NCBI GenBank assembly: GCA_030619185.1
Contig: JAUXBW010000101.1
Location: 1 to 8,080, forward strand
DNA: 8,080 nucleotides
Direction of reading: 5' to 3'
From: Methyloprofundus sp.
Lineage (GTDB): Bacteria > Pseudomonadota > Gammaproteobacteria > Methylococcales > Methylomonadaceae
Shown: in pieces, positions 1-6,235 of the stretch
How positions within the stretch are numbered: the stretch's first letter is position 1
How the letters are laid out: each line of letters begins with the position of its first letter
The notes under the pieces: model-generated
Told to the model about the DNA's origin: nothing
Database searches by the model: none
The model's input: only the letters and a program-made list of their open reading frames with translations
Made by a program: the position numbers and the translations under genes

Positions 1-48
1 CCAGCTACGTAACTCTTTCTATAACAAAGAAGACGGATAAAAAGACAA

Positions 49-93
49 GCGAGTTGCTTAAGTTATTCCGTGCACGTTCCTTAGGTAACTCGC
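49..93. repeat. Imperfect 14-bp hairpin with CGTGCACG in its loop
   Basis: Arms 49-62 (GCGAGTTGCTTAAG) and 80-93 (CTTAGGTAACTCGC) pair over all 14 positions if two G-U pairs are allowed, around a 17-base loop that contains the palindrome CGTGCACG (69-76). Read on the minus strand, the stem is followed by a T-rich stretch (TTGTCTTTTTAT). On the plus strand no T-run follows. It could be a terminator between units or a member of an interspersed palindromic repeat family. Part of it (69-84) recurs inverted at 2754-2769. Confidence 0.5.
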
Positions 94-237
94 AATAAAT
101 AACCTACCCATATTGCGCAGGATTATTTGTTTCCACTTTCCTAGCTTATGCGGTTTTTTTAAAGTGCTGTGACATCAAGAATTTGTGCTAAAACCGCTAA
201 CTTCTCATTATTCACAAGCAGCGTGCCAGAATGAAAA

Positions 238-254
238 CTTACAAAAATTGTAAG
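238..254. promoter_or_regulatory. Palindrome upstream of the dioxygenase fusion, candidate operator
   Basis: CTTACAA-AAA-TTGTAAG is a perfect 7-base inverted repeat with a 3-base spacer, ending 57 bases before the ATG at 312. If the TATATA at 279-284 is the -10 box, the palindrome is centred near -45, where an activator or a repressor covering the -35 region could sit. Sulfide oxidation genes are commonly controlled by persulfide sensors (for example SqrR/BigR, CstR, FisR), but I cannot assign this site to any of them. Confidence 0.35.
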
Positions 255-284
255 CAACTGATTTCCTAAGTGATGCACTATATA
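243..284 (+). promoter_or_regulatory. Candidate promoter block of the dioxygenase-SQR unit
   Basis: Bases 243-274 match 3002-3033, upstream of sulP, at 25 of 32 positions without gaps. The core is GCAACTGATTTCCTAAG at 254-270 against GCAACTCATTTTCTAAG at 3013-3029. Four bases after the block comes TATATA (279-284), a fair -10 candidate that would place a start near 291, ahead of the Shine-Dalgarno at 299-303. No good TTGACA-like -35 lies at normal spacing, which suits an activator-dependent promoter. The assignment is inference. Confidence 0.3.
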
Positions 285-311
285 CCCCCTCAATAACCAG
301 GAGCCAGACCG

Positions 312-1403
312 ATGTTATTTAAACAACTATTTGATAAAGAAAGCTGTACCTATACTTACTTAATTGCTGATCCAGATAAGCAAGAAGCGGTTTTAATTGA
401 CCCAGTTGATACACAACTGGAGGAGTATCTCAACTTATTAAAAGAGCACGATCTTATTTTAAAATACTCACTTGAAACTCATGTTCATGCTGACCATGTC
501 ACCGCAAGTGGCATGTTACGGCAGAAAGTTGGAGCCAAAACTGCTGTCAGTTCGCTCTGTGGTGCTGACAGTGCAGATATTCAAATCCAGGATGGTGATC
601 TATTTGAGTTTGGTGATGCTGAGAGTATCAAGGTAATTGCCACGCCAGGTCACACACCCGGCAGTACTTCTTTCTTATGGCGCGATAGAGTTTTTACCGG
701 CGATGCTTTACTAATCGATGGTTGTGGGCGTACTGATTTTCAAGGTGGTAGTGCCGAGGCTCAATATGACAGTATCACCCAACGATTATTCACCCTGGCT
801 GATGATACTATCGTCTATCCAGGGCATGACTATAAAGGTCGCAGGATTAGCAATATTGCCCAGGAAAGGATCGGCAACTCTCGCCTGGCAGGAAAATCAA
901 AAATAGAATTTGTCGAAATTATGAGCAATTTAAATTTGCCAAAACCAAAATTAATCGATATGGCAGTTCCTGCTAATCGCTATTGTGGTATTGATGAAGA
1001 ACTTGCTAATCAGGCAGCCGAGCAACGAGTCGAAGGCTCTGACCCTAAACGCCAAACGTCTACTATGGATGACCTTATAAAGCAGATCAAACAAAATATA
1101 ACTGAAATTGATCCACTAAAAGCGAAGGATATCATTTCCAATAGCCCGGTTAATATTGTTGATGTAAGAGAAGAAAACGAATTTAATGCGGGACATATAG
1201 ATAATGCTATTTTATTACCTCGCGGTGTTTTGGAATTTAAAATCAATACAATACCTCAACTTACTGATAAATCAGCGGCTATCATAGTTTATTGTGCCAC
1301 GGGTAAGCGCTCCGCTTTATCAGCTAATAGCCTGCAAAACATGGGGTATAACAATGTGTTATCAATTGCCGGTGGATATGATGCTTGGAAACAACAAGTA
1401 TAG
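312..1403 (+). CDS. Persulfide dioxygenase-rhodanese fusion (ETHE1-like)
   Basis: This 363-residue protein joins an ETHE1-type persulfide dioxygenase (about 1-245) to a single rhodanese domain (about 265-363). The first domain oxidises glutathione persulfide to sulfite with O2 and Fe(II). The second transfers sulfane sulfur, for example between persulfide and sulfite/thiosulfate. Metal-site residues are visible: HVHADH at 57-62, H114 in TPGHTPGS, D131 in FTGDALL, and H172 in PGHDY. By analogy with human ETHE1 the iron ligands would be H57, H114 and D131. R140 in CGRTDF matches the glutathione-binding arginine, and the stretch NLNLPKPKLID with VPANRYCG is an ETHE1 hallmark. In the rhodanese part, DVREENEF and GHIDNA precede the active-site loop C328-ATGKR, so the catalytic Cys is kept. 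No signal peptide is seen, so it is probably cytoplasmic. The start is supported by AGGAG at 299-303, 8 bases upstream. The fusion is known from other proteobacteria. The sqr gene follows 100 bases on. Confidence 0.94.
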   Translation: MLFKQLFDKESCTYTYLIADPDKQEAVLIDPVDTQLEEYLNLLKEHDLILKYSLETHVHADHVTASGMLRQKVGAKTAVSSLCGADSADIQIQDGDLFEFGDAESIKVIATPGHTPGSTSFLWRDRVFTGDALLIDGCGRTDFQGGSAEAQYDSITQRLFTLADDTIVYPGHDYKGRRISNIAQERIGNSRLAGKSKIEFVEIMSNLNLPKPKLIDMAVPANRYCGIDEELANQAAEQRVEGSDPKRQTSTMDDLIKQIKQNITEIDPLKAKDIISNSPVNIVDVREENEFNAGHIDNAILLPRGVLEFKINTIPQLTDKSAAIIVYCATGKRSALSANSLQNMGYNNVLSIAGGYDAWKQQV

Positions 1404-1503
1404 AGAGTATTATCAAGCTAGTAAAATATCAATAATATTTTGTAAATCATTACCCTACAAAAAATATAGTAATCATAATTAACAGCATATAATGTGAGGA
1501 AAC

Positions 1504-2757
1504 ATGTCTGAACAACACCACTCTATTCTTATTGTTGGCGGAGGTGCTGCGGGAGTCTCTACGGCAAATAACATGCGTCGTAAAAACGCGACTATTGATA
1601 TAGCACTGATCGAACCATCTGAAAATCATTATTATCAACCTGGGTTTACTATTATTGGTGGCGGTGCTTATACGCTGAAAAGAGCCACCAAAAAGGAAGC
1701 GAATCTGATCCATTCTAGTGTTACATGGATCAAAGATTACGCGGAAAGCTTCCAACCTAGAGATAATAAAGTCACGTTAAGATCTGGTGACATCATCAGT
1801 TATGACTTCCTGGTCGTCTGCCCCGGTCTACAACTTGATTTTAATAAAATCGATGGTTTAGGCGAAACGCTAGGAAAGAATGGTGTATGCAGTAATTATT
1901 CTGCTGATACAGTGGAATATACCTGGGAAGTCTTGCAAAAAATTGAGTCGGGAAATACCTTATTTACTCAGCCACCCATGCCCATAAAATGTGCTGGTGC
2001 ACCACAAAAAATCATGTATTTAGCCGCTGATCGATTTCGTAAAAAAGGCATCGCTGATAAGGTTAATGTGGAATTTCTTAATGCAGGACCGGGTATGTTT
2101 GGTGTACCCTTCTTTGCTAAAGCACTCAACAAGGTGGTTGCAGATTATGGAATTACCACTCACTTTAAGCATAATTTAGTCGCCATTGATGGTGATGCCA
2201 AGACAGCAACCTTTGAAGCAAGCGATGCTGACGGCAATAAATCGACAGTAATCAAAGAATTCGACATGATTCATGTCACTCCGCCGCAAAGCGCACCTGA
2301 CTTTATCAAAACAAGTCCTCTAGCGAATGACGCTGGCTGGGTAGATGTGCATCCAGGTACCTTACAACATACTGTATTCGGCAATATTTTTGGCCTGGGC
2401 GATGTAACTTCGACTCCTAATGCTAAAACCGCTGCTGCCGTCAGAAAACAGGTGCCTGTTGTAGTCGATAATATTCTCAATTTGCTAGAGAGTCAGGAAA
2501 TAGCAGAAGGCTATGATGGTTATGGATCTTGCCCGCTAACCACGTCGTTAAGCACTGTTATGCTAGCCGAATTTTCTTATGGCGGAAAGGTTACACCTTC
2601 ATTCCCATTTCTGGACCCCAGAACCAATAGCCGTCTTTGGTGGTTTGGAAAAATATTCGGTTTTCCATGGTTATATTGGCAGCTTATGATTAAAGGAATT
2701 CGCTTTGATATTCCTCATAAGGCATCTTATGTGGAAAAACTAACCAAAGAAGACTAA
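1504..2757 (+). CDS. sqr: Sulfide:quinone oxidoreductase, type II (human SQOR/HMT2-like)
   Basis: This flavoprotein of 417 residues oxidises H2S at the membrane, passes electrons to quinone and hands sulfane sulfur to a thiol acceptor. The N-terminal Rossmann motif is ILIVGGGAAGVS (8-19). The second flavin-binding stretch is FGLGDVTSTPNAKTAAAV (296-313). The two redox cysteines are C163 in IKCAGAPQKIMYL and C343 in YDGYGSCPLTT, both contexts close to the mitochondrial enzyme. A further Cys, C129 in NGVCSNYS, sits near where three-cysteine type I enzymes carry theirs. The C-terminus (about 378-400, rich in Trp, Phe and Leu) looks like a monotopic membrane anchor. Length is normal. GAGGA at 1496-1500 gives a close Shine-Dalgarno. 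The 100-base gap from the dioxygenase holds only an AT-only hairpin (1423-1441) and no convincing terminator, so co-transcription is likely. The pairing supports a sulfide-to-sulfite/thiosulfate pathway. Confidence 0.95.
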   Translation: MSEQHHSILIVGGGAAGVSTANNMRRKNATIDIALIEPSENHYYQPGFTIIGGGAYTLKRATKKEANLIHSSVTWIKDYAESFQPRDNKVTLRSGDIISYDFLVVCPGLQLDFNKIDGLGETLGKNGVCSNYSADTVEYTWEVLQKIESGNTLFTQPPMPIKCAGAPQKIMYLAADRFRKKGIADKVNVEFLNAGPGMFGVPFFAKALNKVVADYGITTHFKHNLVAIDGDAKTATFEASDADGNKSTVIKEFDMIHVTPPQSAPDFIKTSPLANDAGWVDVHPGTLQHTVFGNIFGLGDVTSTPNAKTAAAVRKQVPVVVDNILNLLESQEIAEGYDGYGSCPLTTSLSTVMLAEFSYGGKVTPSFPFLDPRTNSRLWWFGKIFGFPWLYWQLMIKGIRFDIPHKASYVEKLTKED

Positions 2758-2769
2758 GGAACGTGCACG
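2754..2769. repeat. 16-base copy of the hairpin-loop sequence, overlapping the sqr stop
   Basis: CTAAGGAACGTGCACG is the exact reverse complement of bases 69-84 and includes the sqr stop codon TAA (2755-2757). It ends in the 8-base palindrome CGTGCACG. The identity stops on both sides. The two copies flank the dioxygenase-sqr pair in inverted orientation. A chance 16-base match in a window this size is unlikely but not impossible. Confidence 0.5.
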
Positions 2770-2844
2770 ACACACCTCGACAATTCGTACAGCAACCCCG
2801 AAGTATGTAATAAAATAATAAGATTACCAACTAATTAAAAACAA

Positions 2845-2881
2845 TTCGTCATTCCTGCATGTCTTTAGCAGGAAAGACGAA
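2845..2881. repeat. Interspersed palindrome-like hairpin in the sqr-sulP gap
   Basis: TTCGTC (2845-2850) pairs with GACGAA (2876-2881) and TTCCTGC (2852-2858) with GCAGGAA (2868-2874), with one A-A mismatch and a 9-base loop. The pattern CGTCATTCCTGC...GCAGGAA resembles short interspersed palindromic repeats that I recall from several proteobacterial genomes. That is memory, not a search. No T-run follows on the plus strand. On the minus strand ATTGTTTTTAAT follows. The rest of the 290-base gap (2758-3047) contains no gene. Confidence 0.45.
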
Positions 2882-3001
2882 ATATAGCTGAGAGTTATGG
2901 GTAATCAGGTAATTATTTTAAAATGACTGTGAGTTGTACGCAATTAGGTAAAGATAAGAAGTTGTCGCGGTTATTCCTTCACAGGCGGCTGTTAAACCTA
3001 G

Positions 3002-3043
3002 AAAAATAATACGCAACTCATTTTCTAAGCAATCATTGTAAAT
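3002..3043 (+). promoter_or_regulatory. Candidate promoter block of sulP
   Basis: Bases 3002-3033 match 243-274, upstream of the dioxygenase fusion, at 25 of 32 positions. At the place where the first copy has TATATA, this one has GTAAAT (3038-3043; TGTAAA if shifted by one base), a poor -10. If it works as a promoter at the same geometry, the transcript would start at or next to the sulP ATG (3048), meaning little or no leader. This would fit the lack of a Shine-Dalgarno there. The role is inferred from the match alone. Confidence 0.25.
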
Positions 3044-3047
3044 TTTC

Positions 3048-4778
3048 ATGGCTACGCAGCACTCCGGCAACTGGATTAACACCTACTTCCCTATCTCACT
3101 CTGGCTAAAACATTACACAAGAGAGGACCTGAACGGTGATGTTTTTGCTGGCATTATTACCGCTATTTTATTGGTTCCCCAGGGGATAGCCTACGCAATG
3201 CTAGCAGGACTACCAGCTCAAGTTGGCTTATATGCCAGCATTTTACCTCCTGCTATTTATGCTTTATTAGGGACAAGCAAAACTCTATCAGTAGGGCCTG
3301 TTTCTATCGCTGCCATTATGATTGCCAGCGTATTATCAGCACCCGAAATCATGCTTCTGGGTAGCCCTGTTGAAAATGCAATCATTCTGGCAGCGGAAGG
3401 TGGTATCATTTTATTACTAATGGCAATGTTGCGCATGGGGGGGCTCGTAAATTTTATCAGTCACCCCGTGTTAACCGGCTTTACTAGTGGCGCAGCCATC
3501 CTGATTATCTTGAGTCAAATACCTCACTTGCTCGGTTTATCAAAAAATCAGTGCCATTTTGAGCTCAGCTGCTATCACGGGTATTTTCAACAGTTTAATG
3601 GCTATACATTGGGACTGAGTCTGCTTAGCATCGTTTTTTTACTCTCCTTCGGCTCCCCATTATCGGCGTTGCTAAAACGATTTAATGTTCAAAAAAACCT
3701 GATTACCGGACTCAGTAAATGTGCCCCTTTACTAACAATTATGGTAACAACCTTGTTGGTTAAAATATATCAATTATCAGAATATCAACAAGTTGCCATT
3801 GTAGGGGAAATACAACCCGGCTTACCTGAAATCAGCATTGCATTTATTAACAATCTTGTTCAGTGGCAAGCTTTATTGCCGAGTGCTACTTTTATAGCTA
3901 TCATTGCCTATGTAGAAAGCGTTGCTATCGCTAAAGTCACTGCTAACTTAAGAAATCAAAAAATCGACCCTAACCAAGAACTAATCGCCTTAGGCGTAGC
4001 GAACCTGACAACTGCATTTTCAGGTGGTATGTCAGTTGCTGGAGGATTCAGTCGCACTATGGTCAATTTCACCGCCGGTGCACGCACACAGATAGCCATG
4101 CTGATCGCTGTTCTGATACTCGGTGTCGCTGTTATCTTTTTTACCGAACAATTCACCTACATTCCCAAAGCTGCCTTAGCCGCAGTTATTCTTATTGCCA
4201 TTTTTCCATTAGTGCAATTACGTGAAATCTTTACCACATGGAAATATGATCAGGGTGATGGAATTGCTGAATTAATCACTCTATTAGGTGTACTTGCCCT
4301 AGGCATTGAAGAAGGCATTGCCTTAGGTGTGATAATAACTATATTAAGTTATTTACGACGCACTAGCCGTCCGCATATTGCAGTCGTAGGTCGCATAAAA
4401 GACACCGAGCATTTTAGAAATATAAAACGACATCAGGTAGAAACCTGGAAAAAACTGCAACTGATTAGAATCGATGAAAACATCAGCTTCGCCAATGTCA
4501 GTTATATTATTGATTTTATTGAGAACGAAACCTTTAATAATGCAGAGCTAAAACATGTAGTACTCATTTTCTCATCCGTCAGCTATATTGATAGTACTGC
4601 CTTCGAAGCTTTAGAGAGCCTGATCAATAACTTAAAAACTAAACATATCCGACTACATTTAGCTGAAGTTAAAGGCCCTGTTATTGATAAACTAAAACAA
4701 ACTAATTTTCTTAATCACTTGAGTCCAGGCCAGGTGTTTTTTCAAACCATAGAGGCGGTAGAAAAGCTTAATAACTAA
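3048..4778 (+). CDS. SulP/SLC26-family anion permease with C-terminal STAS domain
   Basis: This inner-membrane transporter has 576 residues, the usual size for the family. The transmembrane core spans about 31-436 and starts with the signature DVFAGIITAILLVPQGIAYA (31-50), followed by GTSKTLSVGPVSIAA (75-89). The conserved acidic E290 in YVESVAIAK and the stretch FSRTMVNFTAGART (334-347) are family landmarks. A STAS domain occupies about 440-572, and YIDSTAFEAL (513-522) holds the Ser/Thr position equivalent to the phosphorylated site of anti-sigma antagonists. SulP proteins carry sulfate, bicarbonate or other anions, and sequence alone does not decide. Next to sqr and a persulfide dioxygenase, sulfate, sulfite or thiosulfate movement is the best guess. 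The ATG is the first possible start after an in-frame TAA (3039-3041) and lies before the first membrane segment, but no Shine-Dalgarno precedes it. Two hairpins follow the stop. Confidence 0.9.
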   Translation: MATQHSGNWINTYFPISLWLKHYTREDLNGDVFAGIITAILLVPQGIAYAMLAGLPAQVGLYASILPPAIYALLGTSKTLSVGPVSIAAIMIASVLSAPEIMLLGSPVENAIILAAEGGIILLLMAMLRMGGLVNFISHPVLTGFTSGAAILIILSQIPHLLGLSKNQCHFELSCYHGYFQQFNGYTLGLSLLSIVFLLSFGSPLSALLKRFNVQKNLITGLSKCAPLLTIMVTTLLVKIYQLSEYQQVAIVGEIQPGLPEISIAFINNLVQWQALLPSATFIAIIAYVESVAIAKVTANLRNQKIDPNQELIALGVANLTTAFSGGMSVAGGFSRTMVNFTAGARTQIAMLIAVLILGVAVIFFTEQFTYIPKAALAAVILIAIFPLVQLREIFTTWKYDQGDGIAELITLLGVLALGIEEGIALGVIITILSYLRRTSRPHIAVVGRIKDTEHFRNIKRHQVETWKKLQLIRIDENISFANVSYIIDFIENETFNNAELKHVVLIFSSVSYIDSTAFEALESLINNLKTKHIRLHLAEVKGPVIDKLKQTNFLNHLSPGQVFFQTIEAVEKLNN

Positions 4779-4784
4779 TCATAT

Positions 4785-4813
4785 CTGAGTTTGATAGCGA
4801 TCAAACTCAGTTT
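4785..4813 (+). terminator. Hairpin 6 bases after the sulP stop
   Basis: CTGAGTTTGAT (4785-4795) and ATCAAACTCAG (4800-4810) form a perfect 11-bp stem with an AGCG loop. Only TTT follows before CC, so as an intrinsic terminator it is weak. It may also protect the mRNA end. The stronger signal is at 4873-4927. Confidence 0.5.
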
Positions 4814-4872
4814 CCAGGATTATCTTCAAAACATCAGTTGAGCATGGATTTTATGGGAAATAAGGGCTTCAT

Positions 4873-4927
4873 AACGTAACCCAACACTTCCACGTAAATC
4901 AGCCTGTTGTTGGGTTACGTTTTTTTT
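4873..4927 (+). terminator. Strong intrinsic terminator / repeat-like palindrome
   Basis: AACGTAACCCAACA (4873-4886) and TGTTGGGTTACGTT (4908-4921) are perfectly complementary over 14 bases with a 21-base loop, and eight T lie at 4920-4927. This is a good rho-independent terminator for plus-strand transcripts coming from sulP. The GTAACCCAAC/GTTGGGTTAC arms resemble an interspersed palindrome that I recall from many bacterial genomes, so it may be a repeat used as a terminator. A second small palindrome (TTTTTTTAC-TTC-GTAAAAAAA, 4921-4941) abuts it. Confidence 0.65.
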
Positions 4928-4934
4928 ACTTCGT

Positions 4935-4961
4935 AAAAAAATCTAAGCCAACCTACAGGCT
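4935..4961 (-). terminator. Weak terminator candidate after the HIT gene
   Basis: On the minus strand AGCC and GGCT (4958-4961 and 4946-4949) can form a short 4-bp GC-rich stem. It is followed by TAGA and seven T (complement of 4935-4941). The stem begins inside the HIT gene's TAG stop codon (4962-4960). The T-run is good but the stem is short, so the ending of this operon is uncertain. Confidence 0.3.
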
Positions 4962-5298
4962 AACCAGCAGGCCAGCTCATTTGCCTGCCACCCAATAAGT
5001 GCAGGTGTAAATGATACACTTCCTGCCCACCCGCATTATTGCAATTAATCACGGTGCGATAGCCAGTTTTCGCAATGCCCTCAGAGTTCGCAATCTGCGC
5101 TACGGTTTGTAATAAATGCCCTGCCAGTTGCTGATCTTGAAGGTCATTCAAGGTTGCGACATGTTGCTTGGGTATCACTAAAATATGCGTGGGGGCTTTA
5201 GGACTAATATCTCTAAAAGCCAGTACCTGCTCGTCTTCATAGACAATATCAGGTTCAATTTCTTTTGCTACCATTTTACAAAACAGGCAATCACTCAT
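4960..5298 (-). CDS. hinT: HIT-family purine nucleotide hydrolase (HinT-like)
   Basis: This is a small cytoplasmic protein of 112 residues, the normal size for the HinT branch. The histidine-triad motif is HLHLHLLGG with H96, H98 and H100. Family members hydrolyse nucleoside phosphoramidates and aminoacyl-adenylates with the middle histidine. The N-terminus has CLFC (C4, C7), a zinc-site pair seen in many bacterial HIT proteins. The stretch FRDISPKAPTHILVIPKQH (28-46) and the tail GGRQMSWPAG are typical. AGGAGA, overlapping the recR stop, lies 6 bases before the ATG and supports this start. It is the last gene of the minus-strand operon, 9 bases after recR. Physiological substrates of bacterial HinT are poorly defined, and the neighbours do not suggest a special role. 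Confidence 0.92.
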   Translation of the reverse strand: MSDCLFCKMVAKEIEPDIVYEDEQVLAFRDISPKAPTHILVIPKQHVATLNDLQDQQLAGHLLQTVAQIANSEGIAKTGYRTVINCNNAGGQEVYHLHLHLLGGRQMSWPAG

Positions 5299-5307
5299 TG
5301 TTTTCTC

Positions 5308-5907
5308 CTAGCTTATATCACGTCGACCACTGAAAGCATGCGCCAGAGTACTGCTATCAATAAATTCTAATTCACCACCCACCGGCACCCCATGGGCAAT
5401 ACGACTGACTTTAATCTGATACGGTAACGCTAACTGGGCAATATAATGTGCGGTTGCTTCACCCTCAACTGTCGAGTTAGTCGCCAAAATTAGCTCTGTT
5501 ATTTTTGCATTTCCTAATTGCTGCTCTAACTGGTCTAAGCCAATTTCATCTGGCCCTATGCCATCTAATGGCGATAAGCGCCCGTTTAAGACAAAAAATG
5601 CACCTTTATAATCTGTAGCCTGATTAATCAACCAGACATCAGCTGGACTTTCTACCACACACAGTATCTGGGTATCACGCGCTGAATTTGCACAAAGTTC
5701 ACAGAGCTCATGCTCACTAAGAGTACGACATTTTTTACACAAACCCAGTTTATCGACAGCTGTCTGTAGCACTTTTGCCAGATTTTCAGCACCACCTCTA
5801 TCGCGTTGAAATAAGTGCAGCGCTATACGTTGAGCAGACTTTGGCCCTACACCCGGCATGCAACATAAGGCATCAATGACTTCTGTTAATAAACCTTGTC
5901 TGGACAT
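5308..5907 (-). CDS. recR: Recombination mediator protein RecR
   Basis: RecR works with RecO (and RecF) to load RecA on SSB-coated gapped DNA. The 199 residues match the family length. In order: a helix-hairpin-helix at about 15-33 (MPGVGPKSAQRIALHLF), a C4 zinc finger (C57, C60, C69, C72), a Toprim domain from about 80 (ILCVVESPADV with E86, then ATNSTVEGEAT at 142-152), and the C-terminal GVPVGGELEFIDSSTLAHAF stretch. All key residues are present. The ATG lies 2 bases after the ybaB stop. The only purine-rich stretch, AGGG at 5911-5908, touches the start codon and is too close for normal use, so translation is probably coupled to ybaB. Confidence 0.97.
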   Translation of the reverse strand: MSRQGLLTEVIDALCCMPGVGPKSAQRIALHLFQRDRGGAENLAKVLQTAVDKLGLCKKCRTLSEHELCELCANSARDTQILCVVESPADVWLINQATDYKGAFFVLNGRLSPLDGIGPDEIGLDQLEQQLGNAKITELILATNSTVEGEATAHYIAQLALPYQIKVSRIAHGVPVGGELEFIDSSTLAHAFSGRRDIS

Positions 5908-5909
5908 CC

Positions 5910-6233
5910 CTAGAATGGCATTTTAAATCCAGGGGGTAAGGGAATACCAGAGGTCACATCACCCATTTTTTCTTTTTTTATCTTAGCAACTTTACGTACC
6001 GCATCATTCATTGCAGCAGCCACTAAATCTTCCAGCATTTCCTTATCATCGCCCACTAAGGTATCATCAATAGATACTTTGCGAACCTCTCTTTTGCCAG
6101 TCATGATAATGCTGACCATACCCCCACCTGCTTCACCTGTGACTTCCAGGCTCTCAAGTTCAGCCTGAGCTTTTTGCATGTCTTCCTGCATTTTCTGAGC
6201 TTGCTGCATGATATTTCCAAGCGCACCCTTCAT
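5910..6233 (-). CDS. ybaB: YbaB/EbfC-family nucleoid-associated protein
   Basis: This is a DNA-binding dimer of 107 residues, the standard family length. The N-terminal helix (about 6-29, [20 protein letters not shown]) is the usual coiled segment. It is followed by the conserved core [21 protein letters not shown] (37-57) and a second helix (about 64-90) with NDAVRKV. The C-terminal tail [12 protein letters not shown] is close to the consensus ending. A good Shine-Dalgarno, GAGGAGA (6247-6241), overlaps the end of dnaX, and only 2 bases separate the two genes. Its place between dnaX and recR is conserved in many bacteria, but its exact role in replication or recombination is not settled. Confidence 0.96.
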   Translation of the reverse strand: MKGALGNIMQQAQKMQEDMQKAQAELESLEVTGEAGGGMVSIIMTGKREVRKVSIDDTLVGDDKEMLEDLVAAAMNDAVRKVAKIKKEKMGDVTSGIPLPPGFKMPF

Positions 6234-6235
6234 GT

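Larger units (their letters stand above)
1..311. other. Intergenic region upstream of the sulfur module
   Basis: No convincing gene lies here. One plus-strand frame is open from base 2 to a TAA at 38-40 (last residues LRNSFYNKEDG), which could be the tail of a gene lying before the window, but 12 codons prove nothing. The rest holds an imperfect hairpin at 49-93, an 8-base inverted repeat (GCGGTTTT at 150-157, AAAACCGC at 190-197, 32 bases between), a 17-base palindrome at 238-254 and a TATATA box at 279-284. The Shine-Dalgarno AGGAG at 299-303 belongs to the gene starting at 312. Confidence 0.6.

Noticed and set aside
2..40. C-terminal tail of an upstream plus-strand gene
   Set aside because: Twelve open codons before a stop are expected by chance, and nothing in them is recognisable. 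Bases before the window would settle it.
150..197. GCGGTTTT/AAAACCGC inverted repeat as a structured leader
   Set aside because: The arms are only 8 bases with 32 between, and they lie upstream of the likely promoter, so a transcribed riboswitch is improbable.
213..228. Sigma-54-like site on the minus strand (TGGCACG-N4-TTGTG)
   Set aside because: The -24 half is perfect but the -12 half has GT instead of GC, and it points left, away from the dioxygenase-sqr genes. No minus-strand gene is visible on that side. It is worth remembering only because FisR with sigma-54 controls such genes elsewhere.
1423..1441. AAAATAT-CAATA-ATATTTT hairpin between the dioxygenase and sqr as a terminator
   Set aside because: The stem is all A-T and no T-run follows, so it is too weak to count as an intrinsic terminator.
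1488..1493. TATAAT just upstream of sqr as a -10 box
   Set aside because: It would start transcription near 1500 and remove the Shine-Dalgarno at 1496-1500, and no -35 partner is seen. It is probably an AT-rich coincidence.
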